20,976 bases of DNA from the NCBI GenBank assembly GCA_047635375.1, contig JBLIKP010000037.1, forward strand, positions 1 through 20,976, in the 5' to 3' direction. The stretch is from JBLIKP01 sp047635375. Its GTDB lineage: Bacteria > Bacteroidota > Bacteroidia > Sphingobacteriales > Sphingobacteriaceae. A program made the translations under genes and the position numbers. Below, piece after piece: positions 15,078 to 20,976 of this stretch. Every line of letters starts with the position of its first letter. Positions within the stretch are counted from its first letter, which is position 1. Below the pieces are notes generated by a model, which had not been told where the DNA came from, searched no databases, and worked only from the letters and a program-made list of their open reading frames with translations.

Positions 15078-15159
15078 GGGGGGATACTCAAGCGGCCAAC
15101 GAGGGCAGACTGTAACTCTGCTGTTTCTAACTTCGCAGGTTCGAATCCTGCTCCCCCCA
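15078..15159 (+). tRNA. tRNA-Tyr(GUA)
   Basis: 82 nt, with a long variable arm (class II) as expected for bacterial tRNA-Tyr. Acceptor GGGGGGA pairs with TCCCCCC, discriminator A. Anticodon stem GCAGA/TCTGC, loop CTGTAAC, anticodon GTA. T-arm GCAGG/CCTGC. CCA is not encoded. Confidence 0.97.
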
Positions 15160-15207
15160 CAAAGGCAAATTGTAATTGGAAAAAATTTGCTAGTTAAAGA
15201 ATGTTAA

Positions 15208-15280
15208 GCGAGAGTAGCTCAGTTGGTAGAGCGATAGCCTTCCAAGCTATAGGTCGCGAGTTCGAGCCTCGTCTCTCGCT
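15208..15280 (+). tRNA. tRNA-Gly(UCC)
   Basis: 73 nt. Acceptor GCGAGAG/CTCTCGC, discriminator T. Anticodon stem ATAGC/GCTAT with loop CTTCCAA, anticodon TCC. CCA is not encoded. It lies 48 nt after tRNA-Tyr. The spacer after it holds a small hairpin ATCCC/GGGAT (15284-15298). Confidence 0.97.
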
Positions 15281-15319
15281 CTAATCCCGATGTGGGATGA
15301 GGAGTAGTGTCCCCTGGGC

Positions 15320-15331
15320 GGCTTCTCAGAA

Positions 15332-15334
<3 letters not shown>
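15320..15334 (+). other. Hairpin overlapping the 5' end of tRNA-Thr(GGU)
   Basis: GGCTTC TCA GAAGCC (15320-15325 with 15329-15334), a perfect 6-bp stem. Its last three bases are the first three of the tRNA acceptor strand (GCC), so the two structures are mutually exclusive in the precursor. Confidence 0.55.
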
Positions 15335-15403
<69 letters not shown>

Positions 15404-15503
15404 CAAATATCTAATGAACGAGGTGTGTCCAGTTTGGGCGCACTATATTCATTTGTATTAGTGTAAGAATAAATTATTATCTAACAGAAAATAGGAATAT
15501 AAA

Positions 15504-16691
15504 ATGGCTAAAGAAAAATTTGATCGTTCCAAACCTCACTTGAACATTGGAACCATCGGTCACGTTGACCACGGTAAAACCACCTTGACCGCCGCCATTA
15601 CCACAGTTTTGGCTAATGCCGGTCTTTCAGAATTAAGAAGTTTCGAATCTATCGATTCAGCTCCTGAAGAAAAAGAACGTGGTATCACTATCAATACTTC
15701 TCACGTAGAGTATCAAACTGCTAACCGTCACTACGCGCACGTTGACTGTCCAGGTCACGCGGATTACGTAAAGAACATGGTTACTGGAGCGGCTCAAATG
15801 GATGGAGCTATTTTGGTAGTAGCTGCAACAGATGGACCAATGCCACAAACTCGTGAGCACATCCTTCTTGCACGTCAGGTTGGTGTACCTAATCTTGTTG
15901 TTTTTATGAACAAGGTTGATATGGTAGACGATCCAGAATTACTTGAGCTAGTTGAAATGGAAGTTCGTGAGCTTTTAAGCTTCTACGAATTCGATGGAGA
16001 CAATATTCCTGTAATTCAAGGTTCAGCTTTAGGTGGACTTAACGGAGATGAGAACTGGGTTCCAAAAATTATGGAATTAATGGATGCTGTTGATTCTTAT
16101 ATCGAAGTTCCACCTCGTTTAACTGAACTTCCTTTCTTAATGCCAGTTGAGGATGTATTCTCGATCACAGGTCGTGGTACTGTTGCTACTGGTCGTATCG
16201 AAAGAGGTATTATCAACTCTGGAGATTCTGTTGACATCATCGGAATGGGTGCTGAAAACATGAAGTCTACAGTAACTGGAGTAGAGATGTTCCGTAAGAT
16301 CTTAGATTCAGGTGAAGCTGGAGATAACGTAGGTCTTTTATTACGTGGAGTTGAAAAAGCTGATATTAAGCGTGGTATGGTAATCTGTAAACCAGGTTCT
16401 GTAACTCCTCACTTAGTATTCAAGGCTGAAGTTTACGTTCTTTCAAAAGAAGAAGGTGGACGTCACACTCCATTCTTCAACAAATACCGTCCACAATTCT
16501 ACTTCCGTACGACAGACGTAACAGGTGAGTGTGTACTTGCTGATGGAGTTGAAATGGTAATGCCAGGTGATAACGTTTCAATCACTGTAAACTTAATCTC
16601 TCCTGTAGCTATGGATAAAGGTCTTCGTTTTGCGATTCGTGAAGGTGGACGTACTGTAGGTGCTGGTCAGGTTACTGAAGTAATTAAATAA
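15504..16691 (+). CDS. tuf: Elongation factor Tu
   Basis: 395 residues, the usual length. This GTPase brings aminoacyl-tRNA to the ribosomal A site. G1 is GHVDHGKT (19-26), G2 region RGITI (59-63), G3 DCPGH (81-85), G4 NKVD (136-139). Domains 2 and 3 follow, with VFSITGRGTVATGRIERG and the C-terminal IREGGRTVGAGQVTEV. It is expressed with the four upstream tRNAs from the promoters near 14790-14910, an arrangement that ties EF-Tu to tRNA supply. A 100-nt leader with a hairpin separates it from tRNA-Thr. A terminator follows at 16727-16757. Confidence 0.99.
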   Translation: MAKEKFDRSKPHLNIGTIGHVDHGKTTLTAAITTVLANAGLSELRSFESIDSAPEEKERGITINTSHVEYQTANRHYAHVDCPGHADYVKNMVTGAAQMDGAILVVAATDGPMPQTREHILLARQVGVPNLVVFMNKVDMVDDPELLELVEMEVRELLSFYEFDGDNIPVIQGSALGGLNGDENWVPKIMELMDAVDSYIEVPPRLTELPFLMPVEDVFSITGRGTVATGRIERGIINSGDSVDIIGMGAENMKSTVTGVEMFRKILDSGEAGDNVGLLLRGVEKADIKRGMVICKPGSVTPHLVFKAEVYVLSKEEGGRHTPFFNKYRPQFYFRTTDVTGECVLADGVEMVMPGDNVSITVNLISPVAMDKGLRFAIREGGRTVGAGQVTEVIK

Positions 16692-16708
16692 TTTACCTTT
16701 AGGTAAAT
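16691..16708 (+). other. Short hairpin right after tuf
   Basis: ATTTACC TTTA GGTAAAT, a 7-bp stem including the last base of the tuf stop codon. It is AT-rich with no T run after it. It might protect the mRNA 3' end together with the real terminator 20 nt further on. Confidence 0.45.
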
Positions 16709-16726
16709 AAGTAATATTTAGAAGTG

Positions 16727-16757
16727 TTTTGCTCCCTTAAATAGGGGGCAAAATTTT
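16727..16757 (+). terminator. Terminator between tuf and tRNA-Trp
   Basis: A 10-bp stem TTTTGCTCCC / GGGGGCAAAA (16727-16736 with 16744-16753, one T.G pair), loop TTAAATA, then TTTTCT. It closes the tRNA-tuf unit; the short T run suggests partial read-through into tRNA-Trp and secE, since I see no clear promoter between them. Confidence 0.8.
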
Positions 16758-16769
16758 CTATTAAAGTAA

Positions 16770-16842
16770 ACGGGTGTAGCTCAATTGGTAGAGTAGTGGT
16801 CTCCAAAACCATTGGCTGGGAGTTCGAGTCTCTCCACCCGTG
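16770..16842 (+). tRNA. tRNA-Trp(CCA)
   Basis: 73 nt. Acceptor ACGGGTG/CACCCGT is perfect, discriminator G. Anticodon stem GTGGT/ACCAT with loop CTCCAAA, anticodon CCA. T-arm GGGAG/CTCTC with one G.T. CCA end is not encoded. It sits between tuf and secE, the usual Bacteroidota (and wider bacterial) position. Confidence 0.97.
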
Positions 16843-16897
16843 CTAAATAATTGTGGGAGGGGTGAGCTTCTCCGTTTACCACTAGTATTAAGTAAAT

Positions 16898-17095
16898 ATG
16901 ATAAACAAGCTGAAATTATACGTAAAGGAGTCTTCCAACGAGTTGCTTCACAAAGTGTCGTGGCCAACTTGGAAGGATTTGCAAAGTAGCACGCTAGTTG
17001 TTTTAGTCGCTTCTTTAATTATCGCCTTCTTGATTTACCTGATGGACTTATCTTTCAGCAACATTTTATCCTGGTTTTACGGTACAGTAGCTTAA
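16898..17095 (+). CDS. secE: Preprotein translocase subunit SecE
   Basis: 65 residues, the short single-TM form usual outside Enterobacteria. An amphipathic N-terminal helix (MINKLKLYVKESSNELLHKVSWPTW) carries the conserved KVxWPT motif before the TM helix (about 32-52). SecE clamps SecY in the SecYEG channel of the inner membrane. It lies 55 bp after tRNA-Trp and 13 bp before nusG, the standard secE-nusG pair. Confidence 0.97.
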   Translation: MINKLKLYVKESSNELLHKVSWPTWKDLQSSTLVVLVASLIIAFLIYLMDLSFSNILSWFYGTVA

Positions 17096-17108
17096 TTAAC
17101 AACCTATC

Positions 17109-17651
17109 ATGAGCGAAGAAAAATTCAAATGGTACGTGGTTAGAGCGGTAAGTGGCCAAGAAAAAAAGGTAAAGCTTTATATCGAAAACGAAATAGAGCA
17201 CCTTGGTTTTAAACACCAGTTACCTCAGATTCTTATACCAATGGAAAAAGTTTTCCAGATTAGAGCTGGGAAAAAAGTGAGCAAAGAAAGGAATTTTTTT
17301 CCTGGATACATTTTGGTTGAAGCAGATCTTCATCGTGAGCTGGAGACAGCAATCAAAAGTGTAACAGGAGTAATCGGATTCTTAGGGGCGCAGGGTGAAC
17401 CTGTTCCATTGAGGCAAGCAGAAGTTAACAGAATCTTAGGACAAGTTGACGAGATGGCCGAAACCGAAGAAGTTGCCTCAGTACCTTACTTTGTAGGGGA
17501 AAATGTTAAAGTTATGGACGGACCGTTCAACGGCTTTAGCGGAGTTATTGAGGAAGTAAATGAAGAAAAGAAAAAGCTTAAGGTTATGGTTAAGATCTTC
17601 GGACGAAGAACACCTCTTGAGTTAAATTATATGCAGGTAGAAAAAGAATAA
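17109..17651 (+). CDS. nusG: Transcription elongation/antitermination factor NusG
   Basis: 180 residues. The NGN domain begins KWYVVRAVSGQEKKVKLYIE, with FFPGYILVEAD in the middle. The C-terminal KOW domain is FVGENVKVMDGPFNGFSGVIEEV followed by IFGRRTPLELNYMQVE. It binds RNA polymerase to suppress pausing and couples it to Rho or to ribosomal protein S10. It is co-transcribed with secE and, 8 bp later, rplK. Confidence 0.98.
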   Translation: MSEEKFKWYVVRAVSGQEKKVKLYIENEIEHLGFKHQLPQILIPMEKVFQIRAGKKVSKERNFFPGYILVEADLHRELETAIKSVTGVIGFLGAQGEPVPLRQAEVNRILGQVDEMAETEEVASVPYFVGENVKVMDGPFNGFSGVIEEVNEEKKKLKVMVKIFGRRTPLELNYMQVEKE

Positions 17652-17659
17652 AGAATAAG

Positions 17660-18109
17660 ATGGCAAAAGAAGTATCAGCGTTGGTGAAATTGCAAGTTAG
17701 GGGTGGCCAGGCCAACCCTTCACCACCTATTGGTCCAGCACTTGGAGCAAAAGGGATTAACATCATGGAGTTCTGTAAGCAATTTAACGGAAGAACCCAA
17801 GATCGTCAAGGAAAAGTATTACCGGTTATTATTTCGGTATATAAAGACAAATCATTTGATTTTATCATTAAGACTCCTCCGGTAGCGTCACAGCTTTTAG
17901 AAGCAGTGAATCTTAAAGGTGGATCTGGCGAGCCTAACCGTAAAAAGGTGGGAACTGTATCTTGGGAACAAGTTCAGACTATCGCAAATGATAAAATGCC
18001 CGACCTAAATGCATTCACAGTAGAATCTGCTATGAAAATGGTAGCTGGTACTGCACGTAGCATGGGTATTAAAATTAAAGGACAGGCTCCTTTTGAGACT
18101 GCTAACTAA
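17660..18109 (+). CDS. rplK: 50S ribosomal protein L11
   Basis: 149 residues. PPIGPALGAKGINIMEFCK in the N-terminal domain is the L11 signature (residues about 22-40). The C-terminal RNA-binding domain starts near 75 and contains GTVSWEQVQTIANDKMPDLNA. It binds 23S rRNA in the GTPase-associated centre near the L7/L12 stalk. It starts 8 bp after nusG and ends 14 bp before rplA. Confidence 0.98.
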   Translation: MAKEVSALVKLQVRGGQANPSPPIGPALGAKGINIMEFCKQFNGRTQDRQGKVLPVIISVYKDKSFDFIIKTPPVASQLLEAVNLKGGSGEPNRKKVGTVSWEQVQTIANDKMPDLNAFTVESAMKMVAGTARSMGIKIKGQAPFETAN

Positions 18110-18123
18110 AAAAAATTTAAGTC

Positions 18124-18819
18124 GTGGCTAAATTAACTAAAAAAAGAAAAGACGTATTGGCAAAATACGATCCTGCAAAGGAATATAATTTAAAGGAAGC
18201 TTCTGAGGTAGTGAAAACTATTACTACAGCTAAATTTGACGCATCAGTCGATTTAGATGTGAAATTAGGAGTTGATCCTCGAAAAGCAAACCAAATGGTT
18301 CGTGGTACTGTTACGTTACCACATGGTATCGGTAAAGAAGTTCGCGTTCTAGTCTTGTGTAATCCAGACAAAGAACAAGAAGCTAAAGATGCCGGTGCCG
18401 ATTATGTAGGTTTGGACGAGTATATCGACAAAATTAATGGCGGATGGACCGACATTGATGTTGTGATTACTCAGCCTTCATGTATGGCGAAGATTGGACG
18501 TTTAGGTAGAGTTCTTGGACCAAGAAACTTAATGCCTAACCCAAAATCTGGAACTGTATCTGACGATATCGGAAAAGCTGTTACCGAGGTGAAAGCCGGA
18601 AAGATCGACTTTAAAGTTGATAAGTTCGGAATCGTTCACGCTTCCATCGGTCGTGTGTCTTTTGACGCTGATAAGCTATATGATAACGCCTTGGAGATGA
18701 TCCAAACCCTTACTAAGCTTAAACCTGCTTCGTCAAAAGGTGTTTATTTTAAAAGCATCGGGATGTCAAGCACTATGAGCCCAGGTATAAAAATTGATAG
18801 TCAACGATTTGCAAATTAA
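18124..18819 (+). CDS. rplA: 50S ribosomal protein L1
   Basis: 231 residues starting with GTG (MAKLTKKRKDVLAKYD). Typical segments are VDLDVKLGVDPRKANQMVRGTVTLPHG, GRVLGPRNLMPNPKSGTV (the L1 signature) and a Ser/Lys-rich C-terminus. It forms the L1 stalk and aids E-site tRNA release. In many bacteria L1 represses its own L11-L1 operon through a leader mimic of its rRNA site; no such leader is obvious here given the short spacers, though one could lie within nusG or the 55-nt secE leader. Confidence 0.98.
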   Translation: MAKLTKKRKDVLAKYDPAKEYNLKEASEVVKTITTAKFDASVDLDVKLGVDPRKANQMVRGTVTLPHGIGKEVRVLVLCNPDKEQEAKDAGADYVGLDEYIDKINGGWTDIDVVITQPSCMAKIGRLGRVLGPRNLMPNPKSGTVSDDIGKAVTEVKAGKIDFKVDKFGIVHASIGRVSFDADKLYDNALEMIQTLTKLKPASSKGVYFKSIGMSSTMSPGIKIDSQRFAN

Positions 18820-18828
18820 TGCTAACTA

Positions 18829-19350
18829 ATGAAAAAGCAAGAAAAACAGCAAGTAGTTGCCGAATTAAGTGAGCAGTTCAAAGCGAGCAATGCATTTTAC
18901 CTAACTGATACTTCTGCATTATCTGTAGACCAAATCAACAAAGTAAGACGCAAATGCTACGAAAAGAACGTGCAACTTAGGGTGGCCAAAAACACCTTAA
19001 TCAAAATCGCCTTGGATTCATTAGGTGGTAACTATGACGGAATTGATGCGGCCCTTAAAGGCCCAACAAGTGTTATGTTTACCGATACCCCTAATCTTCC
19101 TGCGAAGTTGATTAAAGAGCTTCACAAAGAGTTTGGTAAGCCTGTCTTAAAGGCAGCGATTATCGATCAGGATGTGTTTGTAGGTGAAGGAAACCTTGAT
19201 ATGCTTGCGTCACTTAAATCAAGAGAAGAACTTATTGGAGATATCATCAGTATGCTACAAGGGCCTGCTGTTAACGTTATCTCTGGACTTAAGTCTGGCG
19301 GAAATAAAATCGCTGGTATTCTTGAGACACTTGGTAACAAAAGCGAGTAA
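18829..19350 (+). CDS. rplJ: 50S ribosomal protein L10
   Basis: 173 residues. The N-terminal half contains FYLTDTSALSVDQINKVRRKC and LRVAKNTLIKIALD, typical of L10 and used for rRNA binding. The C-terminal helix (ISMLQGPAVNVISGLKSGGNKIAGILETLGNK) is the L7/L12 dimer attachment site. It starts 9 bp after rplA; rplL follows after 49 bp. Confidence 0.98.
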   Translation: MKKQEKQQVVAELSEQFKASNAFYLTDTSALSVDQINKVRRKCYEKNVQLRVAKNTLIKIALDSLGGNYDGIDAALKGPTSVMFTDTPNLPAKLIKELHKEFGKPVLKAAIIDQDVFVGEGNLDMLASLKSREELIGDIISMLQGPAVNVISGLKSGGNKIAGILETLGNKSE

Positions 19351-19399
19351 AAACAATCCCTTATTAATTAAATTAAGTAAATTTTAAAATTATAATAAA

Positions 19400-19774
19400 A
19401 TGGCAGATTTAAAGAATTTTGCTGAACAGTTGGTAAATTTAACTGTTAAAGAAGTAAACGAATTAGCACAAATCCTTAAGGATGAGTACGGAATTGAACC
19501 AGCTGCTGCAGCTGCACCAGTGATGGTTGCAGGTGGCGGTGCTGCTGAGGCTGTAGAAGAGAAAACATCTTTTGATGTGATCTTGAAAGCAGCAGGTGCT
19601 TCAAAATTAGCAGTTGTTAAGCTTGTAAAAGAGCTTACAGGACTAGGTTTGAAAGAAGCTAAAGAATTAGTTGACGGAGCTCCAAAGCCACTTAAAGAAG
19701 GTGTTGCTAAGGATGAAGCTGACGATCTTAGAAAGCGTCTTGAAGAAGCTGGTGCTGAAGTAGAAGTAAACTAA
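19400..19774 (+). CDS. rplL: 50S ribosomal protein L7/L12
   Basis: 124 residues. The N-terminal dimerisation helix (LKNFAEQLVNLTVKEVNELAQILK) is followed by an Ala/Gly-rich hinge (PAAAAAPVMVAGGGAAEA) and the C-terminal factor-binding domain with FDVILKAAGASKLAVVKLVKEL and GLGLKEAKELV. It recruits EF-Tu and EF-G to the ribosome. A 49-bp AT-rich leader separates it from rplJ and may help its higher expression. An attenuator-like hairpin lies after it. Confidence 0.98.
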   Translation: MADLKNFAEQLVNLTVKEVNELAQILKDEYGIEPAAAAAPVMVAGGGAAEAVEEKTSFDVILKAAGASKLAVVKLVKELTGLGLKEAKELVDGAPKPLKEGVAKDEADDLRKRLEEAGAEVEVN

Positions 19775-19809
19775 TTCTACTCAGCCTAAAAGGCTAAAAA
19801 GTATGGTTT

Positions 19810-19835
19810 AGACCCTGTTTTACGACAGGGTCTTT
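19810..19835 (+). terminator. Attenuator-like hairpin between rplL and rpoB
   Basis: Stem AGACCCTGT / ACAGGGTCT (19810-19818 with 19825-19833, 9 bp), loop TTTACG, then only TTT before ACC. The weak T run suits partial termination, which would lower rpoB relative to the ribosomal genes as known for E. coli rplL-rpoB. A smaller hairpin AGCCT/AGGCT (19783-19795) precedes it. Confidence 0.8.
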
Positions 19836-19895
19836 ACCTGTTTTTGCGTTTCTGTACTTCTAGAGTGCTTTTTTTATAACTTAATACCCATCAAA

Positions 19896-20976
19896 TTGGC
19901 TAAGGCAACATCTTCAAATAAGGCATATACTCTTCCCGAAAGAATTAATTTTGCTTCCACTAAATCAGCTATTGATTATCCTGATTTCTTGGATGTACAA
20001 TTACAATCTTTTGCGGATTTCTTTCAATTAGAGACCACCTCTGATAATCGTCATGACGAAGGTTTATACAAGGTTTTTACCGAAAACTTTCCTATCTCTG
20101 ATTCACGTAACATCTTCTTATTGGAATTCCTCGATTACTTCGTGGATCCTCCTCGCTATAGCATGGAAGAATGTACTGACAGGGGTTTAACATACAATGT
20201 ACCTCTAAAAGCAAAGCTTCGCCTTTCATGTAATGATGAAGAACACGAAGACTTTGAAACTATTGTACAGGATGTGTACTTGGGAACTATCCCGTACATG
20301 ACTCCTAAAGGTACTTTTATCATCAATGGAGCTGAGCGTGTCATCGTTTCACAATTACACCGTTCTCCAGGGGTGTTCTTTGGTCAAAGCCGTCACACTA
20401 ACGGTACAAAATTATACTCTGCAAGGGTAATTCCTTTCAAAGGATCTTGGATCGAATTTGCAACTGACGTGAATAACGTGATGTTTGCTTATATCGACCG
20501 AAAAAAGAAATTTCCTGTTACAACGTTACTTCGTGCTATTGGATTCGATTCTGATAAAGACATTCTTGAGATCTTTGATCTTGCCGATGAAGTTAAGGTT
20601 ACTAAATCAGGACTTAAGAAAATGGTTGGCCGTAAATTGGCCGCTAGAGTTTTACGTAAATGGGTTGAAGATTTCGTAGATGAGGATACAGGTGAAGTTG
20701 TATCTATCGATCGTAACGAAGTTATCCTTGAGCGTGATACTATCATAGAAGAAGATCATCTAGAACTAATTCTTGACGCAGAAGTTAAAACTATCATTCT
20801 TACTAAGGATATAGGTAACGCGTACGATTACTCTATTATATATAACACTCTTCAAAAAGATACTTCAAACTCTGCGAAGGAAGCTGTTGAACAAATTTAT
20901 CGTCAACTGCGTAACGCTGATCCACCAGATGAGGAAACTGCACGTGGTATTATTGACCGTTTGTTCTTCTCAGATA
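19896..20976 (+). CDS. rpoB: RNA polymerase beta subunit (C-terminus off window)
   Basis: The first 360 residues are present and open to the window edge. The start is placed at TTG 19896, because the predicted N-terminus MAKATSSNKAYTLPERINFA leads into PDFLDVQLQSFADFFQLE, typical of Bacteroidota RpoB, and upstream in-frame codons offer no ATG. A start a little downstream cannot be excluded. Familiar segments are FLDYFVDPPRYSMEEC, DVYLGTIPYMTPKGTFIINGAERVIVSQLHRSPGVFF and LRAIGF, covering the protrusion and the start of the lobe. The rifampicin-binding region lies beyond the window. It follows rplL by 121 bp with an attenuator between them; rpoC is expected next. Confidence 0.97.
   Translation, partial: MAKATSSNKAYTLPERINFASTKSAIDYPDFLDVQLQSFADFFQLETTSDNRHDEGLYKVFTENFPISDSRNIFLLEFLDYFVDPPRYSMEECTDRGLTYNVPLKAKLRLSCNDEEHEDFETIVQDVYLGTIPYMTPKGTFIINGAERVIVSQLHRSPGVFFGQSRHTNGTKLYSARVIPFKGSWIEFATDVNNVMFAYIDRKKKFPVTTLLRAIGFDSDKDILEIFDLADEVKVTKSGLKKMVGRKLAARVLRKWVEDFVDEDTGEVVSIDRNEVILERDTIIEEDHLELILDAEVKTIILTKDIGNAYDYSIIYNTLQKDTSNSAKEAVEQIYRQLRNADPPDEETARGIIDRLFFSD

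Noticed and set aside
16691..16708. ATTTACC/GGTAAAT hairpin as the tuf terminator
   Set aside because: It has no GC-rich stem or T run; the hairpin at 16727-16757 is the better terminator. Kept only as a possible 3'-end structure.
19184..19387. Frame overlapping the end of rplJ and the rplJ-rplL spacer
   Set aside because: It is out of frame with rplJ and covers the AT-rich rplL leader; no coding character and no room for a separate gene.

Overview
The window looks like part of the chromosome of an AT-rich member of the Bacteroidota, probably Flavobacteriia-like. Three things support this. The gene order tuf, trnW, secE, nusG, rplK, rplA, rplJ, rplL, rpoB follows a four-tRNA cluster. Promoters match the Bacteroidota type (TTTG, about 19 nt, TAnnTTTG). 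Several proteins belong to families typical of the phylum: OstA-like, tandem-parvulin PPIase, and a helix-hairpin-helix membrane protein. Shine-Dalgarno sequences are weak or absent. I see no mobile elements, CRISPR arrays, integrases or composition breaks, so this is core genome.

Region 1 (1-4921) is membrane and envelope genes. A truncated S1/P1-like or zinc-phospholipase-like gene and an unrecognised secreted protein are fired from back-to-back promoters. An Mpo1/DUF962 membrane protein follows. Next come two sodium-coupled amino-acid transporters, an AGCS symporter and a LeuT-type NSS transporter. The NSS gene is followed after 4 bp by a 39-residue single-TM protein resembling the small NSS subunits (MetS type).

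Region 2 (4949-9265) holds a triple-HhH membrane protein, an OstA/LptA-like periplasmic protein that overlaps it tail to tail by 59 bp, tRNA(Ile)-lysidine synthase (tilS) and a small membrane protein.

Region 3 (9262-14626, minus strand) is a periplasmic folding cluster. It contains a tandem-parvulin PPIase with its own promoter and terminator, then an operon of lipoprotein, SurA-like PPIase and MoxR ATPase. With the OstA-like gene nearby, the shared theme is probably outer-membrane biogenesis.

Region 4 (14700-20976, plus strand) is the translation/transcription block. Tandem promoters precede tRNA-Thr(UGU), tRNA-Tyr(GUA), tRNA-Gly(UCC), tRNA-Thr(GGU) and tuf, which ends in a terminator. tRNA-Trp, secE, nusG and the L11/L1/L10/L7-L12 genes follow. 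An attenuator-like hairpin precedes rpoB, which runs off the window.

No undescribed multi-gene system is evident. The observations most worth a second look are the recurrent placement of promoter -7 boxes 3-8 nt from start codons (possible leaderless mRNAs), the probable unannotated NSS small subunit, the tandem tRNA promoters with an inverted repeat on the -33 box, and the SurA paralogue whose two parvulin domains each lack a different conserved histidine.
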